From: Blautia glucerasea | GTDB taxonomy: Bacteria > Bacillota > Clostridia > Lachnospirales > Lachnospiraceae | NCBI RefSeq assembly: GCF_020537505.1 | Contig: NZ_JAJBMO010000022.1 | Span: forward strand, 1-64,000 | Reading direction: 5' to 3' | Length of the DNA stretch: 64,000 nucleotides | Part shown: in pieces, positions 58,613 through 64,000 of the stretch | Numbering within the stretch: position 1 is the first letter of the stretch | How the letters are laid out: each line of letters opens with the position of its first letter | Notes under the pieces: generated by a model | What the model saw: only the letters and a program-made list of their open reading frames with translations | What the model was told of the DNA's origin: nothing | Databases searched by the model: none | Made by a program: the position numbers and the translations under genes

Positions 58613-59512
58613 TTATTTTTCAACTGCCTCAAAATATCTCCGTCCATCCTCTGCATCTGCCAGAAGCCTGTTCTTCAATGCCTCAAGGGACGGAAATTTC
58701 CGTTCCGGGCGCAGGAACTTCTTAAAGTCCACCCGGCATTCCTCGCCATAGAGGTCTTCCTCACAATCAAAAAGATACGTTTCCACGCCGACAAAGCTCT
58801 CCCCAACTGTAGGCTTGTAACCGATGTTTGTGATCCCGTGATACACTTTATCTCCGAAATAAGAGCTTGTCACATACACGCCATTTGGCGGCAGAATCTT
58901 GGTCTTTGGCGGCACGATGTTGGTGGTGGGAAGCAGAACCTTATGTCCCATTCCCCTGCCATGTACCACCTGGCCTTCCACAAAATAATCACGCCCCATA
59001 AGGGATGTGACTTTCTCCATATTGCCTTTTTTCAGTTCTTCTCTGATATAGGTACTGCTGATCTTTCTGTGCCCATCCATTTCTTTGGAAAGGATCTCCA
59101 CATCAAAGCCATATTTTTCTCCAAATTCCCTAAGAAGCTGGGGCGTGCCTTTCCGCTCAAAGCCGAACCGGTTGTCCTCTCCCACTACCACGTAGGATGC
59201 CCCAAGATCTCCCATAAGAATCTCTTTTATAAAATTCTCAGCCTTCATATGCCGGATCCGTTCATTTAACTGACACTCTACCAGCACATCCACGCCAAGC
59301 TTTTCCAGAAGGGAAGCCCGCTCCTGGCTGGTAAGGATCATATTGGAAGAAGCATCGATGGCAAAGAGAACAGCCTGCTCTCCCAGCTCCTTGCGCTCAC
59401 GTATCTTCTCAACCAGCTTCTGGTGCCCGCGGTGGATCCCGTCAAATTTTCCCATTGTTACTGCACAGTTGGTAAGCTTTGGAAACTCACCATCTATTTT
59501 CAGGTATTCCAT
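58613..59512 (-). CDS. ribF: bifunctional riboflavin kinase / FAD synthetase
   Basis: A 299-residue RibF. The N-terminal adenylyltransferase domain has MGKFDGIHRGHQKL and the ISSTYIREELKKG signature. The C-terminal riboflavin kinase domain has GRGMGHKVLLPTTNI and PPNGVYVTSSYFG. It makes FMN and then FAD. ATG 59512 (SD AGGAG, 7 nt) is chosen over a frame reaching 59551. It follows truB in the conserved infB-rbfA-nrnA-truB-ribF order. No FMN riboswitch was found upstream. Confidence 0.95.
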   Translation of the reverse strand: MEYLKIDGEFPKLTNCAVTMGKFDGIHRGHQKLVEKIRERKELGEQAVLFAIDASSNMILTSQERASLLEKLGVDVLVECQLNERIRHMKAENFIKEILMGDLGASYVVVGEDNRFGFERKGTPQLLREFGEKYGFDVEILSKEMDGHRKISSTYIREELKKGNMEKVTSLMGRDYFVEGQVVHGRGMGHKVLLPTTNIVPPKTKILPPNGVYVTSSYFGDKVYHGITNIGYKPTVGESFVGVETYLFDCEEDLYGEECRVDFKKFLRPERKFPSLEALKNRLLADAEDGRRYFEAVEK

Positions 59513-59577
59513 AATCTCTCCTGTAAAACCAGTTCTTGTTCGTTTCTTCACAGTAGATCAAGCACTGTGAAAAATTA

Positions 59578-60468
59578 TCAAAACATCTTCACTGGATAAT
59601 ATTTCTTTTTCCCCTTGTCCCACTGAAAAATACCTGTAAAAGTTCCGTCACTGGCGTACATGCGCACCCAGCCCTCTTTGTGCTGGGAACTTACCAGATT
59701 GTCAGACAGCGGATTCCCATTTGCCAGAAGCCGGTCCCCGTAGGAATCTGCAGAAAGGGCGGGGTAATCAGCCAGAACCTTCTCAACCGGGTAGATCAGT
59801 TCCTGAATGGTTCCATCTGCCACAGCCGCTTCCACCTGGGCAAGTGTGTGGCTCTCTTCCAGAGTATACCGGCCCACCTTTGACCGGAGAAGTTCTTCCA
59901 TGCAGCCGCCGCAACCAAGCTTTTCCCCGATGTCATTACATAAAGTACGGATATAGGTTCCCTTACTGCAGGTTACTCTTATTTTTACCAAAGGAAGGTT
60001 CATTTCCAGAGGCTCCATCTCATAAAAGCAAACTGGGCGGGCCTTCCGCTCTACGGTCCTGCCCTCTCTTGCCAGCTCATAAAGCTTCTTTCCGTTCACT
60101 TTCAAGGCAGAGTACATAGGCGGAACCTGCATCTGCTCCCCAACAAAGCTTTTCAGCACCTCTCTTACCTGCTCTTCTGTCACAGATACTGGCTTTTCCT
60201 CCAGAACCGTTCCGGACATATCCTGGGTATCTGTGGTGATTCCAAGGTGAAGCACCGCCTCATAGGTTTTCTCCTTATCGGTAAGAAGGTCTACCAGCTT
60301 GGTGCCCTTTCCAAGAGCTACTGGGAGAACTCCCACAGCATCCGGATCTAATGTCCCCGTATGCCCGATTTTTTTCATGTGAAGGATTCCCCGAAGCCTG
60401 GCAACCACATCATGGGATGTGAAGCCCTTTTCTTTCTGAATTACAATGATTCCCTGAAATTCTGCCAT
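59578..60468 (-). CDS. truB: tRNA pseudouridine(55) synthase
   Basis: A 296-residue TruB that makes pseudouridine 55 in the T loop of tRNA. The catalytic Asp is in GHTGTLDPDAVGVLPVALG (about residue 40). KGFTSHDVVARLR at the start and CSKGTYIRTLCNDIG in the middle are family motifs; the C-terminus carries a PUA-like region. Its start ATG overlaps the nrnA stop by one base (TAATG), so the two are translationally coupled. Confidence 0.96.
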   Translation of the reverse strand: MAEFQGIIVIQKEKGFTSHDVVARLRGILHMKKIGHTGTLDPDAVGVLPVALGKGTKLVDLLTDKEKTYEAVLHLGITTDTQDMSGTVLEEKPVSVTEEQVREVLKSFVGEQMQVPPMYSALKVNGKKLYELAREGRTVERKARPVCFYEMEPLEMNLPLVKIRVTCSKGTYIRTLCNDIGEKLGCGGCMEELLRSKVGRYTLEESHTLAQVEAAVADGTIQELIYPVEKVLADYPALSADSYGDRLLANGNPLSDNLVSSQHKEGWVRMYASDGTFTGIFQWDKGKKKYYPVKMF

Positions 60469-61430
60469 TACTCTTCCTGTCCTAAAAGCTGTTTTTCAAT
60501 CTGTTCTGAAATATTGTTGATCACATCGTACATGGAACCAGCCAGATCACAGCCTGCTGCCTTTACATGCCCGCCACCGCCAAAGTATGCGGCAATTTTG
60601 CTTACATCTACTGCGCCGTTGGAACGCAGGGAAACCTTGAACACCTGGCTTTCATGCTCATAAATGAACATAGCAACCTCAACGCCCTTGGTAAGGCGAA
60701 GCTGACTTACGATTCCATCCAGATCTGTCGGCTGCACGCCGTAGAAATCCATATCTCTCTTTTTCATATAGCCAACAATACATTTGCCATTCAGAAGCAT
60801 AATGCTCTCTGCCAGGACACGACCCATTACCTGGTTCTGGATGTAGCTTTTCTGATAGAAGGATTCGTCAATAATATTGGAAAAATCAACGCCCTTTTCC
60901 ATCAGGTCACCGGCAATACGCATGGTATCCGGGGATGTGGAGGAGTACTGGAAAACGCCTGTATCATGGATCATTCCAGTATAGATTGCTGTGGCAATAT
61001 CCAGATTGATCTTCTCTTTTTCCAGAAGGCTATACAGAACCTCGCTGGCAGAGCTGATTTCGCCGCACACATGGTTCACATCTGCAAAGCCCAGGTTGCT
61101 GATATGATGGTCTATACACACAGTTTTCTTTGCATTTACAAAATGGTCTCCTGCTACAGCCAGACGTTCCAGGGCACTTACATCACAGGTTACAAAAAGA
61201 TCATATTCCTTCGGCTCTCCAGCCTCATAGTGTACCTCATCCATGCACGCAATATGCCCGAATACCGGCTTTGGCCTCTCCAGATAGACATCGGTCTTGA
61301 TCTGCGGGTACCAGGTCTTCATATACAGATAAAGCGCCATGCAGGAACCTACACAGTCACCGTCCGGACGCACATGGCCTCCGATTCCCATGGTCTTAAC
61401 GCCATCCAGAATTTCTTCAATTCTCTCCAT
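60468..61430 (-). CDS. nrnA: DHH-family oligoribonuclease / pAp phosphatase
   Basis: A 320-residue DHH/DHHA1 phosphoesterase of the NrnA type. The metal motifs are GHVRPDGDCVGS (about residue 20), TCDVSALER and the DHH motif itself, DHHISN (about 130). The DHHA1 domain ends with FGGGGHVKAAG. It degrades nanoRNAs and pAp. ATG 61430 (SD GAGGTG) is preferred to the GTG at 61439, which would lie within that SD. It stands between rbfA and truB as in other Firmicutes. Confidence 0.95.
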   Translation of the reverse strand: MERIEEILDGVKTMGIGGHVRPDGDCVGSCMALYLYMKTWYPQIKTDVYLERPKPVFGHIACMDEVHYEAGEPKEYDLFVTCDVSALERLAVAGDHFVNAKKTVCIDHHISNLGFADVNHVCGEISSASEVLYSLLEKEKINLDIATAIYTGMIHDTGVFQYSSTSPDTMRIAGDLMEKGVDFSNIIDESFYQKSYIQNQVMGRVLAESIMLLNGKCIVGYMKKRDMDFYGVQPTDLDGIVSQLRLTKGVEVAMFIYEHESQVFKVSLRSNGAVDVSKIAAYFGGGGHVKAAGCDLAGSMYDVINNISEQIEKQLLGQEE

Positions 61431-61505
61431 TCCCTTCACCTCATTCTTCTTGGAGCTGTCACTTCTGCCAACTGCATATTCTGCAGTCTGACAGGCGCAC
61501 AGCCA

Positions 61506-61922
61506 TTACTCTTCATCTACTGCTTCTTCTGTTCCTTCCCCAGTCTGATCTCCAGTCTCTTTGGAATGATCATGCCCGATCACGTCATCAATCAGTTTGG
61601 ACATATTTACTCCATACTCAATGGATTCGTCCAGAATAAAGCGGATTTCCGGAGTGTTGCGAAGATTCAGGTTCTTCGCAAGCTGATGACGGATATAGCC
61701 TTCTGCACTTTTCAGTCCTTTGATAGTGGACTGCTTGGATTCCTCGCTGCCAAGTACACTGATAAATGCCTTGCAGGTCTTAAGATCCGGCGCTACTTCC
61801 ACTGCCATTACAGAAGTCATGGGATGGATACGGGGATCCTTGATCTCACCGCGGATAATGTTGCTCAGTTCTTTCTGGACTTCTGCATTGATCCTTGTAT
61901 TTTTAATGCTGTTTTTTCTCAT
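61506..61922 (-). CDS. rbfA: 30S ribosome-binding factor A
   Basis: A 138-residue RbfA with a KH-like fold. RINAEVQKELSNIIRGEIKDPRI opens it and VEVAPDLKTCKAFISVLG follows; the C-terminal 25 residues are acidic. It assists late 16S processing and cold adaptation. SD GGAG precedes ATG 61922. It follows infB after a 208-nt gap containing a strong hairpin. Confidence 0.95.
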   Translation of the reverse strand: MRKNSIKNTRINAEVQKELSNIIRGEIKDPRIHPMTSVMAVEVAPDLKTCKAFISVLGSEESKQSTIKGLKSAEGYIRHQLAKNLNLRNTPEIRFILDESIEYGVNMSKLIDDVIGHDHSKETGDQTGEGTEEAVDEE

Positions 61923-62013
61923 TTTCTTGGTCTCCTATATGAGTACACACACTCTGGAAAGCCGAAAGCGCCTGTCAAAAGCGTTCCCTTCCCAGAGTAT
62001 CGCCAACGGAAAA

Positions 62014-62038
62014 TTGGGGGCAAGTTCATTGCCCCCAA
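62014..62038. other. 10-bp perfect hairpin between infB and rbfA
   Basis: TTGGGGGCAA (62014-62023) and TTGCCCCCAA (62029-62038) are exact complements around the loop GTTCA. On the minus strand only TTTCC follows. It may attenuate, or protect the infB mRNA end, rather than fully terminate. Confidence 0.6.
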
Positions 62039-62130
62039 CTGATACCTGCGATCACTACGCTCTATTGCTTTTGCAATCTCAGGCATCAGCTTTCGTCAAT
62101 TTACGTTATCGCAAACTGGCAAAATTTATC

Positions 62131-64000
62131 CTAGCGTGGCACCTCAACCATAATATATGCTTCTACTTTATCTTCTTCCTTAACGTCATTGAAATCCTGG
62201 AATACAAGACCACACTCGTAGCCTGCACGAACCTCTTTGACATCATCTTTAAATCTCTTAAGGGAAGCCAGCTCACCTTCGTAGATCTGATCCTCACCTC
62301 TGGAAATACGCACCTTGCAGCCTCTCTGGAAAGTACCGTCAAGCACATAGCTTCCTGCGATAGTACCAACACCGGAAGCCTTGAACAGCTGACGAACCTC
62401 TGCATGACCGATCACCTTTTCCTCGAATACCGGATCCAGCATACCCTTCATAGCAGCTTCCACGTCCTCGATTGCCTGGTAGATAACTCTGTACAGACGA
62501 AGATCTACGCCCTCCTGCTCTGCCAGCTGTTTCGCTGTGGTATCAGGACGAACATTAAATCCGATGATGATGGCGTTTGATGTTGCAGCAAGACTGACAT
62601 CAGACTCATTGATAGCACCAACGCCGCCGTGGATCACTCTTACCACAACTTCCTCGTTGGAAAGTTTTACAAGACTCTGTTTTACAGCCTCTACAGAACC
62701 CTGTACATCGGCTTTGACGATGATCGGAAGCTCCTTAAGGTCGCTTGCCTGAATCTGGTCAAACAGATTATCCAGAGAAAGTTTGCCCTTGGTTTCCTCA
62801 AGAAGACGGTTCTTATTCTCGGAAACAAATGCTGCTGCAAAGTTCTTAGCCTCTTTATCGTTCTCAAAGGACATGAGAACCTCACCTGCATTCGGCACAT
62901 CGCCAAGGCCAAGGATCTCTACCGGAGTAGACGGACCAGCCTGTTTTACACGGCGTCCCTTGTCATCCATCATAGCACGTACTTTACCATTACATGCTCC
63001 GGCTGCAATGAAGTCTCCCACATGAAGGGTACCCTTCTGTACCAGAATGGTAGCAACCGGTCCTTTACCTTTATCCAGCTGAGCCTCGATAACAAGACCT
63101 CTTGCTGCTCTGTTCGGGTTGGCTTTCAGCTCGGAAACCTCTGCTGTTAAAAGGATCATCTCCAGAAGGTCATCAATGCCCTGGCCAGTCTTCGCAGAAA
63201 CTGGTACGAATGGAGTGGTTCCACCCCAATCCTCTGGGATCAGCTCATACTCGGAAAGCTCCTGTTTTACACGCTCGATATTTGCGCTTGGTTTATCGAT
63301 CTTGTTGATGGCAACAATAATCTCAACGCCAGCTGCCTTGGCATGGCTGATCGCCTCTACAGTCTGCGGCATAACGCCATCGTCTGCTGCCACTACAAGA
63401 ACAGCGATATCTGTAGAATTTGCTCCACGCATACGCATGGCAGTAAATGCCTCATGTCCTGGTGTATCCAGGAAGGTGATCTTCTGTCCGCCTATATCAA
63501 CCACATAAGCACCAATGTGCTGTGTGATTCCACCAGCCTCACCTCTTGTTACATTTGTCTTACGGATGGCATCCAGAAGGGAAGTTTTACCATGGTCAAC
63601 GTGTCCCATAACGCAGACAACCGGTGGTCTTGAAACCATTGTGGACTCGTCTTCCTCTTCCTCTTTCAAAAGTTCCTCAATTACATCTACTTTTTCTTCT
63701 TTTTCTGCAATAATGTCAAATCCAAGAGCGATCTCTTCTGCCTGTTCAAAATCAATTTCATGGTTTACGGTTACCATCTGGCCTTCCATAAACAGCTTCT
63801 TCACGATTGCAGACGGCTGCATCTTCATAGCCTCAGCAAGCTCGCGGATGGTAAGCTTCTCCGGAATTGTGATCTCCTTGATCTCTGGTTTCTTCTCTTC
63901 CTGCTTCTGCTGTGGAGCTGGCTTCTGAAGAGCCTTCGGGATTCTGGACATCTGATTTCTGCCGCCCTGGTTTGGTCTGTGTCCGCCGCCAGAGGTCTTA
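62131..64000 (-). CDS. infB: translation initiation factor IF-2 (partial, runs off the window)
   Basis: The C-terminal 623 codons of IF-2. The frame is open to the last base, so the ATG at 63951 is internal and the true start lies beyond the window. Before it the frame reads a Gly/Arg/Asn-rich linker ([13 protein letters not shown]) typical of the N-terminal region. The G domain has [20 protein letters not shown] and NKIDKP; domains II, III and the fMet-tRNA-binding C-domain follow. IF-2 positions initiator tRNA on the 30S subunit. It leads the rbfA-nrnA-truB-ribF block. Confidence 0.97.
   Translation of the reverse strand, partial: KTSGGGHRPNQGGRNQMSRIPKALQKPAPQQKQEEKKPEIKEITIPEKLTIRELAEAMKMQPSAIVKKLFMEGQMVTVNHEIDFEQAEEIALGFDIIAEKEEKVDVIEELLKEEEEDESTMVSRPPVVCVMGHVDHGKTSLLDAIRKTNVTRGEAGGITQHIGAYVVDIGGQKITFLDTPGHEAFTAMRMRGANSTDIAVLVVAADDGVMPQTVEAISHAKAAGVEIIVAINKIDKPSANIERVKQELSEYELIPEDWGGTTPFVPVSAKTGQGIDDLLEMILLTAEVSELKANPNRAARGLVIEAQLDKGKGPVATILVQKGTLHVGDFIAAGACNGKVRAMMDDKGRRVKQAGPSTPVEILGLGDVPNAGEVLMSFENDKEAKNFAAAFVSENKNRLLEETKGKLSLDNLFDQIQASDLKELPIIVKADVQGSVEAVKQSLVKLSNEEVVVRVIHGGVGAINESDVSLAATSNAIIIGFNVRPDTTAKQLAEQEGVDLRLYRVIYQAIEDVEAAMKGMLDPVFEEKVIGHAEVRQLFKASGVGTIAGSYVLDGTFQRGCKVRISRGEDQIYEGELASLKRFKDDVKEVRAGYECGLVFQDFNDVKEEDKVEAYIMVEVPR

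Noticed and set aside
1..64000. CRISPR array, prophage, toxin-antitoxin or defence island
   Set aside because: No regularly spaced short repeats, phage genes, restriction systems or paired small toxin genes were seen anywhere in the window.

Overview
This window is a mostly minus-strand chromosomal segment of a low-to-medium-GC Firmicute, most likely a gut Lachnospiraceae (Blautia-like). The evidence is the gene families and their order: pyrophosphate-type PFK beside PPDK, a VKTGD-type cell-wall sorting signal on a giant Cna-B/SpaA protein, single-chain GlyRS, an M16C protease, AGGAGG-type ribosome binding sites and sigma-A promoters. The taxon is an inference from families, not a database match. 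No rRNA, tRNA, CRISPR array, prophage or complete insertion sequence is visible. Forty-seven protein genes are called, with infB running off the right edge.

Layout. 0.1-3.3 kb: a GntR/YtrA-type operon (regulator, ABC ATPase, ABC-2 permease, DUF362) behind an operator-overlapped promoter. 3.5-7.6 kb: a dicarboxylate/amino-acid symporter coupled to an RmlD-type reductase, and a divergent membrane-anchored beta-propeller protein. 7.7-8.8 kb: an N-terminally extended RsmH homologue. 9.0-21.9 kb: a large nucleoside uptake and breakdown region, in transcription order BMP binding protein, ABC ATPase, two permeases, udp, deoC, cdd, add, deoB, a Crp/Fnr regulator, purine nucleoside phosphorylase, a PfkB sugar/nucleoside kinase and udk. 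Together these import nucleosides, deaminate them, split them by phosphorolysis and feed the (deoxy)ribose phosphates into central metabolism, or re-phosphorylate uridine/cytidine. 22.1-27.6 kb: MATE exporter, PPDK and PPi-PFK (a PPi-linked glycolysis pair). 27.9-36.5 kb: aldose-epimerase-like protein, acyltransferase, glyS, recO, era and an M16C protease. 36.7-46.9 kb: an 8.1-kb gene for a 2714-residue cell-wall-anchored adhesin with a strongly AT-rich middle, divergent from a transposase-like gene that has lost a catalytic Asp. 47.0-55.4 kb: DUF6553-like protein, glf, putP, DUF5662, a GH13 debranching-enzyme homologue that lacks its catalytic residues, exoA, a Cys-rich DUF1292 protein and dut. 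55.6-64 kb: the conserved translation/RNA block infB-rbfA-nrnA-truB-ribF-rpsO-pnp.

The most unusual items are the GH13 pseudoenzyme translationally coupled to DUF5662; the compositional mosaic inside the giant adhesin; the transposase relic beside it; three GACAYATGTC-type palindromes before a BMP protein without a lipobox; a 164-bp structured inverted-repeat element with truncated relatives elsewhere; and structured leaders before the DUF1292 gene and pnp. No complete new defence or biosynthetic system is evident. Many start codons were moved downstream of the longest reading frame, because a strong Shine-Dalgarno sequence sits before an internal start.
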